A stretch of DNA of 64,000 nt, taken from contig JAMKCH010014245.1 of NCBI GenBank assembly GCA_023653785.1, positions 33,035 to 97,034 of the forward strand, in the 5' to 3' direction. The notes beneath the pieces were generated by a model that worked only from the letters and a program-made list of their open reading frames with translations, was not told the DNA's origin and ran no database searches. The position numbers were made by a program, and so were the translations under genes. Positions 11,487 through 21,309 of the stretch are shown here, one piece after another (position 1 is the first letter of the stretch; each line of letters begins with the position of its first letter). This DNA is from Ophioderma brevispina (lineage: Eukaryota > Echinodermata > Ophiuroidea > Amphilepidida > Ophiodermatidae).

Positions 11487-12569
11487 TGTTAACAGGCCCC
11501 TAGAATAGCATGATTATTTCACTTTGGTAAGGACTAAGTCATAAAATAGCACCATAAAATATTGTAAATTGTCTAAATAAACATAATTAAAAATATACCT
11601 GGTTTGGGCATATATGGCTGTGTGTTAAAACAAAAGGAAAGGTTAGAAGTTCCGAGTTTTCTGAGCTAGGGATACCAGGAGGTATGGCCATAGGTGGCGC
11701 ACTGCTGCATAATAACACAGGCCGTGAGTAGCTGCTATGAGATCCCAAATCCATACAGTACAGGCATTTCCAGTGAAATCCAAGCTTATGACATAAGGAA
11801 CTATATTTCGTACAAGTACTCATACAGATAGGACTAGATCCTTCTAGCATTGGTTGAGAGGATCGTATAAAGCCAATGGTGAGAGAAGATGGAGGCAGAG
11901 TTCTTAAAGCATTTTGCTCCAAGTTATTAGCAAAGTATCAGACATCATTATCCAAGAGAGTTTAATACAATCGTGCTCCAAGTTATAGCAGAGTTGCCAA
12001 GTTGACAGTGACAGTAATCAAAGTCTAGTACAAATCTCTCCATATTTATAGTGGACATTGTCATAGTAGTCGCAGCTCCAGCCATTTGTCCGATTTTGTA
12101 GCCGTCTTCGGTTTCCGAATTTGTGGACCCTGAAGAGTATCCAAGGATTAAAACAAGCGACAGCACTTTTGGACTTTAATTAGTCGACCTGCCGAGACTT
12201 GGGAGTCTTAGGAGAGGTTTTATTCAGTAAGGACCAAGTGTCGTCCGGGACAGTCCAGCTCTTGGACTTGAAAGTTTGCGTGGAATAGTTAGCCAGGAGC
12301 TTTGCAAGATTTGCCACCGTTATAGAAATTTGCTGCAGCCCCGATCAGAGGCACACACCAGGTAGTAAGTGATGTCATTAATTAACAACTTTTTTAGATT
12401 AATTTTGATTATTGATACCTAACGTGTGTGAAGAGGAGACAAAATAAAATAAATATTTTGTTTTAAAATTTGTAATCAAGTTCACAGTGTATTGTCTAGT
12501 TGTTCAGCGAGTTTGAATCCCGTAGTTTTGAGGTGGTTTTGGCCTTGGTCAAGGGTGACCACGTAAACA
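11487..12569 (+). repeat. 5' LTR
   Basis: It begins TGTTAACAGG and ends GTAAACA (TG...CA), 1083 bp. It aligns from end to end with the 3' LTR after removal of the insertion there. It contains a TATA box (TATAAAG, 11,866) and overlapping AATAAA signals (12,443-12,453) about 115 bp before the end, consistent with promoter and polyadenylation roles. Confidence 0.88.
11866..11872 (+). promoter_or_regulatory. TATA box of the 5' LTR
   Basis: TATAAAG lies 380 bp inside the LTR at the same place as TATAAA in the truncated copy (5995). A degenerate heat-shock-element-like cluster lies about 18 bp upstream. Transcription start is not determinable from sequence alone. Confidence 0.5.
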
Positions 12570-12572
12570 AAT

Positions 12573-12590
12573 TGGGGGCTCGAGTCCAGG
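12573..12590 (+). promoter_or_regulatory. Primer-binding site, tRNA-Pro type
   Basis: Three bases after the LTR's CA, TGGGGGCTCG is exactly complementary to the last ten bases of tRNA-Pro (CGAGCCCCCA), the primer also used by murine leukaemia virus. The following bases (AGTCCAGG) match the rest of the tRNA acceptor/T-stem complement if one extra A is allowed. Reverse transcription would start here. Confidence 0.75.
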
Positions 12591-12705
12591 GAAGGGAAAT
12601 ACACTGTAAAAAAAATATAGTTAAAATTCGAACAAATTTTGATTGTGTGTGTTAACTTTGATATCTGGCTATTATTGTTATTTGTGACAGAAGTGTTCAT
12701 ACACG

Positions 12706-14110
12706 ATGGCGTGTAAGAAGAAGAGTTGTTAAAGCTGTTAAGTGGGAGAAGTTTGATGTGCTCAAAACGCCAGATTTAATGGAATTGGCAAGTAGAGTAG
12801 AAGTATTTGGGATGGAAGTTAAGCATATATGCACGAAAGCAGTGATCAAAACCAGTGATAACACAATTTGAGGAAGATTACAGACGAGGATTTGTTTGGA
12901 AATTTAGTTGGAAAATTCAGGATGAGTCAGATAGTGCTTTGAAAATGAAACGTTGGAAGATGCAATGCAATTCATTAGAAAGGCTAAAATACCAATGCAA
13001 GCAGAAAAGAAAAAGAAAGGAAGATTGGGTAGCATGGAAGAGAAGAAAGAAAGGCAAGATCGGTGGCCTGGCAATGGAAGAAAAGGAAAGACAAGACAAA
13101 TTGGCTTTAGAGAAGGTAAGATATGAATTAGAGAAGGAAAAAACTTGAATTAGAAAAAGGCATCTAAAAACAAGAAATAGATGCCAAAGTACAAATGAAC
13201 AAAAAGAAAAAGAAGACAGATTACAAATGGAAAGGAAGAAGGAGGAAAGAATGAAGTGCAGAAATGAAGCAAAAACAAAAATTAGAACAAGAAAGAAAAG
13301 TTAGAAAAAGACAATCGAGCTCCTCCTAAAACTCAGGTTTTGATGCCATAGGAATATCAAATTGGTTCCGACATTTGGGAACAGAATGTGACAAGTATTT
13401 TTTGCACTTCGAGAAGATCGCCAAGTATGAAGTGGCCTAAAGAGCAAGGGAAAACATTGCTTCAGACTGGTTTATTGGGAAAGCTAGAGAGGAGATCTCT
13501 CTCCCATAATTGATCAGTGCAGTGTTATGAAGTAGTAAAGCAGTCTATTCTTAGGGCCTATGAATTAGTGCCTGAGGCGTATTGGCAAAAATTTCGGAAG
13601 GTGTGCGAAAAACTTGCCGATCAAACTTATGTTGAGTTTGCAAGAGTTCAGGAACAAATGTTGGGTAGGTGGCTTACTTCCAAGGAAGTGAAAAAAGACT
13701 TCAATCAACTTAGGCAGTTGGTTTTATGGCAGTTCAACAGTGTGCATTCTGCGACATATAAAACTATTTGGATGAACCGCGATATCACAGTTGAAAAATG
13801 CAAGCCAAAAACAATAGCAGAGATTACGCCTCACACAAAGTGAGTTACAGCAAAGTATGGGTTGGCCTAGTAAGTCAAGTCAGAATTACAAGAGTTAATT
13901 CAAAAGGGACTTACCAAGTAGATCATTCCAAAAAAAGGGGGGGGTCATGGTTACTATAAAGAGGGGAACAGTCAGTCAGGTTCTTCCAGTCAGGGGAAAT
14001 AAAGGGTCCTTTAGTACCAACCAAAGTCAGGGAAAGGTTTTAAGTCAGATATAACTTGCATATATTGCAAGGATTCAGGTCATATTTGCAAAACTGTGGA
14101 AGTTGATGGG
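12706..14110 (+). pseudogene. gag: gag remnant (coiled coil, SCAN-like region, zinc knuckle)
   Basis: The likely start is ATGGCGTGTAAG at 12,706, followed within 9 codons by a stop, so the frame is already broken. The frame at 12,855-13,148 encodes a very Lys/Glu-rich helical segment (RKEDW, MEEKERQDKLALEKVRYELEK) typical of the N-terminal half of such Gag proteins. The frame at 13,517-13,843 (108 codons) carries VKQSILRAYELVPEAY, KFRK, DQTYVEFARVQ and FNQLRQLV, which resembles the SCAN/capsid-like domain in gypsy-family gag. Near 14,055 the residues CIYCKDSGH form the first three ligands of a CCHC knuckle, with the last cysteine out of frame by one base. Expected role: capsid assembly and RNA binding. 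Confidence 0.8.
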
Positions 14111-14149
14111 GGAAGCCGAGGCAATGAAGCAGAAGTTGATCCCCACAGG

Positions 14150-14570
14150 TTGTGCTGTGACCCTTAGACCACAGGTTAGTTCCAGGGTATTAAACAGAAA
14201 GATGCTGAATCTGATAAGTTAGGAAGGGAGAAGACTTTGAAACCATTTGTTTTGGAGGGTTCAGTGTTCGCTGATGGTGACAAATTGTGATCCAAAACCT
14301 ATAAAGATCATGCGTGAAACATGTTGTGCCCAGTCAGTATTTTTGGAGGGGTCATTGCCCATTAGTGGTTAGCTCAAACAGGTGATTGAGAATGCTTGAT
14401 CCAGTTATAGTTAGGATATTATTATGATCCCTCTTCACAGGGGATTTGAAGTCTGATTTGATCTCAGGTACAGTCATAGTTGGACGTAAGCCTGAACTTC
14501 CAGTCAAAGGTGTTTCAATGTTTTAGGGAATGATTTGGCGGCGGAGAAGTACATACGAAACCAATCGTTA
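14150..14570 (+). pseudogene. Aspartic protease remnant
   Basis: The region is recognised by PKPIKIMRETCCAQSVF (about 14,295-14,345) and LGNDLA near the end (about 14,525). These are the flap-free active-site entry and the C-terminal (I/L)LGxD motif of retroelement proteases. The active-site triplet that should read D-T/S-G appears as E-T-C, so the catalytic aspartate is not present in this copy. Several stops and frameshifts lie between the two motifs. The place between gag and integrase fits. Confidence 0.6.
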
Positions 14571-14795
14571 CCCACAATCCCAGCTCAGAAATAGACAGTG
14601 AGGATAAGAATAGTACAGTTATCCAGCCTCTGCAGTTAATAGGAGTATGCCTAGGAAAGCCATGCTTGAAACAAATAGTGATAGAAGGAGGAAGACCTTG
14701 TCCCAAAATTAGATTGCGAGAACGTCATGACAAAATTAGATGAACCAGGTCAACTTCCATCTTCAGGGGGATAGGTTTCCAAACAAGGTCAGGCC

Positions 14796-14884
14796 CTGAG
14801 CAGGTGCATAGTGGGGATGATAATGATGATCCCTTAAGTCAGGTGCCTAGTGGGGATGTAAATGATGATCCCTTAAGTCATAAT
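14796..14884 (+). repeat. Two-copy tandem repeat encoding acidic linker
   Basis: About 42 bp is repeated twice ('agtggggatg', 'aatgatgatcccttaagtca'). In frame it would encode SGD-x-NDDPLSQ twice, an acidic linker between protease and integrase. A variable spacer is common there. Confidence 0.6.
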
Positions 14885-15089
14885 AAGTTAATTGAACAGG
14901 AGAATGATCCTACACTCAAGTGAATCTTCGTCAAAGGGCAGGTAACATGAGGAGGCTGTGATGTTCCTGTGTGGTTTTACAAACACAATGTGATGTGATG
15001 AGGACATGGAGGCCAACTGATGCTCCGGCAAATGATGAGTGGAAAGTTGTTCATTTCAGATAGTAGTTTTCCAAGGTTGGTTTATCACA

Positions 15090-16135
15090 GGGAGGTCATC
15101 AGCAGTGCCCATGATCCATGATAGTCTATGCAGGACATTTAGGGTCAGAAGACACATGATGGATATTTTGAACCACTTTTGGTGGACTACACTTCGTAAG
15201 GATGTTTCTGAAACCGTAGGTTTTGCATACTTGTCAAGTCAGTGGCAAGGCCTAATCAGAAAATACAGACCGATCCTCTGAACACCGTACCGGCATTCGG
15301 AGGAAAGCGAGAGCAATTCTAGGGTCAGAGTTGTGTGTAGGAACTCTCCCTAGGACTAAGTGGGTAATCAGTACCTACTACTATCATGTGTGCCTCCAGG
15401 TTTCTGAAGCCATACCATTAAGGAATAGTGGCTAAGACTGTAGTGAAGGCGATTTGACCAAGTTTTTCACCTTGTAGGCTTCCTAGTCAATTACGTCAGA
15501 TCAGGGTCAAATTTTAATTTGGCTATTCAGCAAAGTAATGTATGAGTTGGGGATGGATAGTAAGGAACAGTATTGTCCAGTGCCTACCATGCCGAATCCC
15601 CAAGGAGCTTTAGAGAGAATCCACCAAACTCTGAAGAATATGAGTAGGATTACTGTTTAGGAATTTGAGGAAGGGGACGGGATGGGGAGTTCAGTGTTAT
15701 TGTTTGTGCAAGGGAAAGGTTCAGGAAACCATAGGTTTCAAATCCCTTGAGTTAGTTTTGGCGTAACAGTTCGCGGTCCCTGAAACTCCTAAAGGAAGAA
15801 CATGGCTGTGAATGATGAAATGACACCAAACTTTTGGACTATGTTTCCAATTCAAGTATAGGCTCAATAGGGCAAATGAAGTTGCCAGGGAGAATTTGAA
15901 GCATGCCCAGACCAAAATGAAGGACGTGTAGACCCAAGATGCCAAGAGTAGGGTCTTTAGGCTAGGAGACCAAGTGTTAGTGTTGTTTCCAATCCCTGGG
16001 ACACCCACTGCAGGCAAGATATCATGGTTCTATTACAGTAGGTCACAAGTAACTGAAGTTGACTACATAGTCAAAATGCCAAATAGGCGTAAGAGTAGGC
16101 CATTGTGCCATGTAAAGTGTTGAAGGAGTAGGTAG
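15090..16135 (+). pseudogene. Integrase remnant (upstream of RT)
   Basis: Three parts are visible in order. At 15,110-15,200, HDSLC, RRHMMDILNHFWW and LRKDVSE correspond to the zinc-binding HHCC domain. At 15,490-15,640, SGSNF, VMYELG and NPQGALERIHQTLKNM correspond to the catalytic core around the second Asp and the Glu of DDE (the E of ALER). At 15,850-16,120 (frameshifted), RANEVARENLKHAQ and RLGDQVLV lead into a basic C-terminus with LCHVK, the usual integrase C-terminal domain. The cysteine pair of the zinc finger is out of frame. The best unbroken piece is 15,039-15,281. Role: inserting the cDNA into host DNA. Confidence 0.82.
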
Positions 16136-16539
16136 GTAGAAAAAGATGATGGCCAGTGCAAAACCAGTGTGACTATGTTCAGTCCTTACTGATAACAAGT
16201 ACAGGATGAACAATCATGAATTGACGTTGATCAAATGCAAACGATTAGACAAGCAGCTGACTATCCGATCAAGTGCAAAATTCAGATGTTCTCAAGGATT
16301 TGGATTATAAAACTCGGCATCTTTCAGAAAAGAAAATAACAATGTGAAATCAAAGCAGTTTGATTCATGAGTTGAGGATATTTTTGTCCTGATGTTCCTA
16401 GTAGAAACCACTGCTGCTTACATGTGTTGATGTGGGTGATGTGCACAATAAAACAACACCCTTACAGAGTAAATACTATGAAGAACGAACATCTCAACAA
16501 AGAGATAGAGTACAAGTTGGCAAAACATTATAATTGAAT

Positions 16540-17125
16540 CAAGCAAAAGTGAATGGTGTTCCCCATGTATTTTGGTCCCAAAAAACTGATGGTCCCTAGG
16601 TTGTGAAGACTTCAGAAGGGTTAAATCAATGTTCAAAGACGATTCATTTCCTAATACCTCGTATGATGATGCATTGACAAAATTTGGCAATTCAAATTGC
16701 AGCAAGTGTAACCTTTTGAAGGGGTATTGGCAGTTCACTTTACAATCGTGCGTAAGAAATTTCGGCATTTTGCACGCCAGATGGGCTTTTTCAATATCGG
16801 GTTCTGCGTTCGGTGTGAAAAACGAGACCCGGGCAACCTTCCAAAGAATGGTAATAATATAGTTGCTGACTTAGAGACTGTGAAGTCGATGCTGATGATT
16901 TGATTGTTGTACAGTCAGTCTGGAACAACACATTGGGCGCTCCATCATTGTGTCACGAAGTTGTCTGAAAAACAAATGACAGTCAATTGGTCAGAGGGAA
17001 GTTTTGCGATATGCCAATGTCACGTATTTAGGCCATGTAGTAGTTCAAGGCAAGGCCACGCATGTAAGGCTAAAGTTTGTGTGTGAATGAGCAATTGAAA
17101 AGTTCCCCACACCTATACCAGGAAA
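16540..17125 (+). pseudogene. Reverse transcriptase remnant
   Basis: Motifs in order: the 'WSQKTDG' region near 16,570 (usual LVPKKDG), FKDDSFPNTSYDDALTKFG at 16,630-16,690, LLKGYWQ at 16,715, FGVKN...ATFQRMV near 16,810-16,855, then the active-site strand near 16,887-16,901 that reads D-A-D-D-L-I-V. Most elements have Y-V-D-D there, so both metal-binding aspartates are present but the tyrosine codon is changed. KLSE-K-MTVN follows at 16,955. Frameshifts interrupt it at least four times. It lies directly after integrase, which defines the unusual order. Confidence 0.85.
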
Positions 17126-17149
17126 GAAAACTTCAGAGGTCTTAGGTTA

Positions 17150-17735
17150 TGGATGGATAGTACAGGATAGTTTTGTCCAAACTTTTCGGATATATATGTG
17201 ACGTCCTTTGACAAATTTGATAGCAAAAATGTCAAATTTGTTTGGTACAGAATGTGAAATTAGTTTCCAGAAATCAAAGCCATACTGATTAGTAAACCAG
17301 TTCTGATTGCACCCGCCCTTTCACGAACCAATTCAAGTGGCCATAGCTGCCAGTGACATAGGCTGTGGTGGAGTTCTCAGGCAAGCAGGAGAAACGAAGA
17401 CGGATTAGAACACCCTATTTCGTATTTCTCCAAAGAAGAAGTTCAACACAGTCACCAAAGAAATTACTCCACTATTGAGAAGGAGTGTCTTGTCTGATTT
17501 GGATTAGGGAATGTTGATGTAATATTGGGCACCCAGTGCACCCAGTGCTTGTTTCAAGATCACAACCCCTACATTCAGCCAACAGGATGAAAAAAACAGA
17601 ATCATGGCTGGTGAGGTGGAGTTTGACCTTGCAAGAGTAAAACCTAGAATCAGGGACATCAAAGGCCAAAGGTAATGTGATGGCTGATGCTTATCCAGAA
17701 TTGTGTAACATTCTAATTTCAAAAACAAAAAGTTT
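17150..17735 (+). pseudogene. RNase H remnant
   Basis: The segment 'AIAASDIGCGGVL' at about 17,340-17,377 is the RNase H start; the family usually has DAS at this point, so the first catalytic Asp reads Ala here. HPISYFSK (about 17,410) and YSTIEKE (about 17,465) follow, retaining the catalytic Glu region. DHNP near 17,560 marks the third acidic site, and the ADA-like end is near 17,685. Stops and frameshifts are present throughout. Frames read on the minus strand here (17,472-17,728) are shadows. Confidence 0.78.
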
Positions 17736-17841
17736 TAAAAGGGGAAGTGTAACATTGTGAATAAGTTTGTATAGGAAGTATAAGATATTAAGAGCCTAAA
17801 TGGTTACTGAGTTGCTTTTTCAATCAAAAATTTCGGTCTTT

Positions 17842-17852
17842 AAGGGGGAGGG
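17842..17852 (+). promoter_or_regulatory. Polypurine tract
   Basis: AAGGGGGAGGG lies directly before the TG that opens the 3' LTR. It is the plus-strand primer position of an LTR element. Confidence 0.8.
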
Positions 17853-19376
17853 TGATACAGGCCACCGAAGTAGCAATGATTTATTTATTTGAGTAAGACT
17901 AAGTCATTAAAATAGCACATAAAATATTTTGTAAATAGTCTAAATAAAACATAATAAAAAATTATACCTGGTTTGTGTTGCATATCTGGTGGTGTAGAAC
18001 AAAAGGAAGGGTTTTAGAAGTTCCGAGTTTCTTGAGTATACACTGTTAAAAATTTCGTGGTAAATTTAAGAAAACAGATTATCCGTAAATTTACGGACAA
18101 TAAAAATGTTTTAGAAAACAATTATACAAATAAAAAAAAACAAAAAAACATAAACAAAATAGCTAAAAATGTTAATTTAACGGGAAATATTTCAAAATTT
18201 CTGGCGCAATATTTCCGGACTTTTTTTTTTTTTGGGGGTTCCGTAATTTTAAATTAAAATATTACGGAAAAAAATTCTGTTAAAACATATTTTTTTCCAT
18301 AATATGAGGACAACTGTCTGTTAAAATTACTGTCAAAGTTCCGTTAATTGACAAAAATTATGTAAATGTACCCTAAATGACTGGAAATATGCTGCCAGAA
18401 ATTTCCGCATTTCGGACATTTTTTTAACAGTTGTAGGAGATCAACCCAGGAGCGCCATAGGTGGCGCACTGCTGCATACTTACACAGTCAGTGAGTAGCT
18501 GCTATGGAATCCAAAATCTATACCGTTACATGGCATTTTCCAGTTGGAATCCAAGCTTATGACATAATGAGATATATGTAGTTACATACTCATATATAGA
18601 GGACTAGATCCTTCTAGAATTGTTGGAGGATTTATCTTATCACGCCCTGGCGAGAGAAGATTGAGGCGGTTTTTTAAACATCTTGCTCCAAGTATTCGCA
18701 GAGTATCACAACAACATTACTCCAAGGAGAGTTTAGTTTAATACCTCGATGTCCAAGTTACGTCGAAGAGTTTCAAGTGACAGTGTGACAGTCAGTAATC
18801 ACAGTCTAGTACAAACTCTTCCATTAGTGGACATTGTCATAGTAGTCTCAGCTCCAGACAGTTATGCCGATGTGTGACCCGTCTCGGTTTCCGATTTTCG
18901 TTTGGACTTCTGAGTTATCCAAGGCTAAACAAGCTACAGCACTAGTGGACTTTATATTTAGTCCACCTCCAAGCTTCGGGAGTCATTAGGACTGGTTTTC
19001 TTCAGTTAAGACAAGTCGTCCGTGGACAAGTCCCACTACTGGAAATACTTAAGTTTTACGCTGGAACATTCGCCAGGAGTCTTTGCAAGATTCTGCACCG
19101 TTATAGTAATCTTGCTGCAGCCGCGTCGCGGCACACACCGTAGTAAGGTTAGTAGTTCATTAATTAACAACCTAGTATAGATTAATCTTTGATTATGGAT
19201 GATTACTAATCGAGTTGTTTGTTTGAATGAGATTGATTTAGACAACACAATTAAAAAATAAATACTTTGTTTTAAATTTGTAATTAAGGTCACAGTTTGT
19301 ATTGCTGTAGTTATTCAAGGAGTTTGAATTCGTAGTTTTGATGTGGTTTTGGCCTTGTCAAGTTTGACCGCTAACA
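17853..19376 (+). repeat. 3' LTR (interrupted by a MITE)
   Basis: It starts TGATACAGGCC and ends CTAACA. It is colinear with the 5' LTR except for a 397-bp insertion at 18,039-18,435; without it the length is about 1127 bp. AATAAA is at 19,257-19,262. Most differences from the 5' LTR are one-base indels, and an insertion time estimated from LTR divergence would be unreliable on this sequence. Confidence 0.88.
18039..18435. mobile_element. MITE-like inverted-repeat element inside the 3' LTR
   Basis: It is absent from the two other LTR copies, so the insertion boundaries are visible by comparison. The ends read TACACTGTTAAAAAT and, inverted, TACAACTGTTAAAAAAAT. TA is present at both edges, but which TA is duplicated target cannot be settled here. 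The interior is AT-rich with GTAAATTTACGG palindromes and a 31-base near-perfect inverted repeat at 18,239-18,269. The open frame at 18,057-18,257 is low-complexity Asn/Lys and not a gene. Confidence 0.8.
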
Positions 19377-19382
19377 AAATAT

Positions 19383-19441
19383 TATTCTTATATATATGTA
19401 TATATATATATATATTTAATATATTTTATATATACTATAAG
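19383..19441. repeat. (TA)n microsatellite between LTR and tRNA-like array
   Basis: Interrupted TA dinucleotides directly follow the 3' LTR. The tRNA-like array begins on its other side. Confidence 0.8.
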
Positions 19442-19568
19442 AATCAGAGGTGCTAAAGGGTACGATATTACCGCATTTGAAAGTATTTTAAATGGCCGTT
19501 AGGACTAATAAAGAAGAACAGTCAATTGGAAAGAAAGAAAGTCAGAGTAGAAGGAAAGCCTCAAAGGA

Positions 19569-19648
19569 GCACTCGCCGGGAATCGAACCCGGGTTTCACA
19601 TGCGTACATTGGACAGATTGTCGTGATAACCATCTAACCCCGCGTCCC
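19569..19648 (-). tRNA. tRNA-like unit 1 of the array
   Basis: The T-arm/box B (CCGGGTTCGATTCC on the minus strand) is exact. The anticodon region has two extra bases and the acceptor strand is altered (cgcgtccc), so this copy folds poorly as written. Confidence 0.5.
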
Positions 19649-19911
19649 ACACGGCTGAGATACTTACTACTTTGAAGGTCTATAGCTCTATAGCTGTAGG
19701 GCTATATAGGTGGCGCCGTAACAGTATATTTAATAGAGTTCAAGGGTTGGCGCATGCGGTAAGTTAAATAGAATCATAGGTGCTAAAGGGTACGCACATA
19801 CCGCATTTGAAGTATGTTTAAATGGCCGTTAGTTAGGCCTATAAAGAAGAAACAAGGAATTGGGAAAGAGAAAGAAGAAAGACAGAGTAGTAGAAGAGAA
19901 AGCCTCAAAAG

Positions 19912-19983
19912 ACACTCGCCGGGATCGAACCCGGGTCACCTGAGTACATGGCAGATGTGATAAACATCTACACCACGAGTCCC
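19912..19983 (-). tRNA. tRNA-like unit 2 (best-preserved length, 72 nt)
   Basis: Read on the minus strand: acceptor GGACTCG pairs with CGAGTG at the 3' end (one internal mismatch). The D-arm GTGTAGATG...ATCAC is Val/Asp-like, the anticodon arm is TCTGC-loop-(G/T)CAGG, and the T-arm carries box B. The loop is C-A-T-G-T-A-C, so position 33, almost always U, is A, and positions 34-36 would read UGU. TTTT follows 2-3 bases after the 3' end. Isotype cannot be assigned with confidence; the unusual loop argues for a tRNA-like or pseudogene status. Confidence 0.6.
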
Positions 19984-20233
19984 TACCGGCTGACTGAGAT
20001 CACTTTTGAGGTATTATAGCTATATAGCTGTAGGGATATAGGTTGGCGCCCGTTTAAACAGTATATTAATATTCAAGGGTGGCGCTATGAGGTAAGTTAA
20101 TATAGAATCATAGGGTGCTCTAAAGGGTGCACATACCGCATTTGACGTATTTTTAAATTGGCCGTTTTTTTTTTTTTTAAATATTAAATTAAGAAAGAAA
20201 GAAGAAAGATCGCATCAGAAACAGACTCAAAAG

Positions 20234-20302
20234 GCACTCGCGGGAATCGAACCGGGTCACTGCGTACTGGTGATTGTGATAACAATCTACACCACGAGTC
20301 CC
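20234..20302 (-). tRNA. tRNA-like unit 3
   Basis: 69 nt with several single-base losses (for example in the T-arm and the anticodon arm). Acceptor 'cgagtccc' and box B 'gaatcgaaccgggt' are still clear. Confidence 0.5.
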
Positions 20303-20568
20303 CACGGCTGTGAGATACTACTTTTGAGGTATCTATAGCTATATAGTGTAGGCCTATATAGGTTGGCGCCGTAACAGTATTTTAATAGAGTCAAGGGTGG
20401 CGCTATGCGGTAAGTTCATATAGAATATAGGTGCTAAGGTACGCAACATACAGCATTGAAGTATTTTAAATGGCCGTAAGGCCTATAAAGAAGAAATTTT
20501 TAAATATTAAATTAAGAAAGAAAGAAGAAAAGAAAGAGAAGATCAGAGTAGAAGAAACCCTCAAAAGA

Positions 20569-20644
20569 GCACTCGCGGGAATCGAACCGGGTCACCTGGT
20601 ACATGGCGATGTGATAACAAAAACCATCTACACAACGCGGTCCC
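20569..20644 (-). tRNA. tRNA-like unit 4
   Basis: Box B is present. The D-loop side has an expanded A-run ('aacaaaaacc') and the acceptor reads 'cgcggtccc'. The loop sequence 'gtacatg' is retained. Confidence 0.5.
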
Positions 20645-20894
20645 ACACGGTGAGATATACTTTTGAGGTATATAGCTTATATAGCTGTAGGGCTATATAT
20701 GGTGGCGCCGAACACGTTATATTTAATAGAGTCAAGGGTGGCGCTATGCGGTAAGTTAAGATAGACTCATAGGGGCAAAAGGGTAACGGCAAACCGCATT
20801 TGAAGTATTTTAAAGCGCCGTTAGGGCCTAATAATAAAGAAGAAAAGGCAATTGGAAAGAAAGAAAGATCAGAGTAGAAGAAAACCTCAAAAGA

Positions 20895-20971
20895 GACTCG
20901 CCGGGAATCCGAACCAGGGTCACATGTCGCTACAGGCAGATGTGAAAACAATTTTTTACACCAAGAGTCCC
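20895..20971 (-). tRNA. tRNA-like unit 5
   Basis: Box B is interrupted by an extra C and a substitution. The D-arm side is replaced by an A/T run ('acaattttttacacc'). The loop reads 'cgctacagg', missing bases seen in the other units. It is the most degraded copy. Confidence 0.45.
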
Positions 20972-21235
20972 ACATGGCTGAGATACTACTTTTTGAGGTA
21001 TATAGCTATATAGATGTAGGGCAGCTAGGTGGCGCCGTCGTACGTCGTTATAACAGTATATTTAATAGAGTCAAGGGTGGCGAGCTATGCGGTAAGTTAA
21101 TATAGAGACATAGGTGCTAAAGGGTTACGCACATCCGGCATTTTGAAGTATTTTTAAATGGGCCGTAGGGGCCTATAAAGAAGAAAACAGCATTGGAAAG
21201 AAAGAAGGATCCGCGTAGAAGAAAAGCTCAAAAGA

Positions 21236-21309
21236 GCAAACCTCGCCGGGAAGCGAACAGGGTTCGGCCTGCGTACATGGCAGATGTGAAACATCTAACC
21301 ACGCGTCCC
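21236..21309 (-). tRNA. tRNA-like unit 6
   Basis: The anticodon arm 'cctgcgtacatggcagatg' (plus strand) is intact and gives the same CATGTAC loop. Box B carries two substitutions ('gaagcgaacagggt'). Confidence 0.5.

Larger units (their letters stand above)
6247..12105 (+). repeat. Large direct tandem duplication, unit B (5.85 kb)
   Basis: This is the second copy of unit A in the same orientation. It continues past the point where unit A is cut and runs into the full 5' LTR at 11,487. The duplicated segment therefore includes the beginning of the LTR, so the duplication, if real, postdates insertion of the retroelement. Unit B carries the same inner duplication, fold-back and AT blocks as unit A. 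Open frames here (for example 9850-10125) are not preserved in unit A. Confidence 0.9.
11487..19376 (+). mobile_element. LTR retrotransposon, Ty3/gypsy type with Gmr1-like domain order (IN before RT)
   Basis: A complete architecture can be traced: LTR (11,487-12,569), primer-binding site, gag with a lysine/glutamate-rich segment, a SCAN-like region and a zinc knuckle, aspartic-protease remnant, integrase, reverse transcriptase, RNase H, polypurine tract, and a second LTR (17,853-19,376). Integrase marks (DSLC... near 15,110; GALERIHQTL near 15,610; chromodomain-side C-terminus to about 16,130) lie upstream of RT marks (LLKGYWQ near 16,715; xxDD near 16,887). Most Ty3/gypsy elements have RT-RH-IN. 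The IN-RT-RH order in a gypsy-like pol is known for the Gmr1-like group of deuterostomes. Every domain is split by frameshifts and stops, so the copy as written cannot make its proteins. Length (7.9 kb, 7.5 kb without the MITE in the 3' LTR) is normal for the class. Confidence 0.88.

Noticed and set aside
15721..16017. Minus-strand 98-codon ORF within the retroelement
   Set aside because: Shadow of the integrase C-terminal region on the plus strand.
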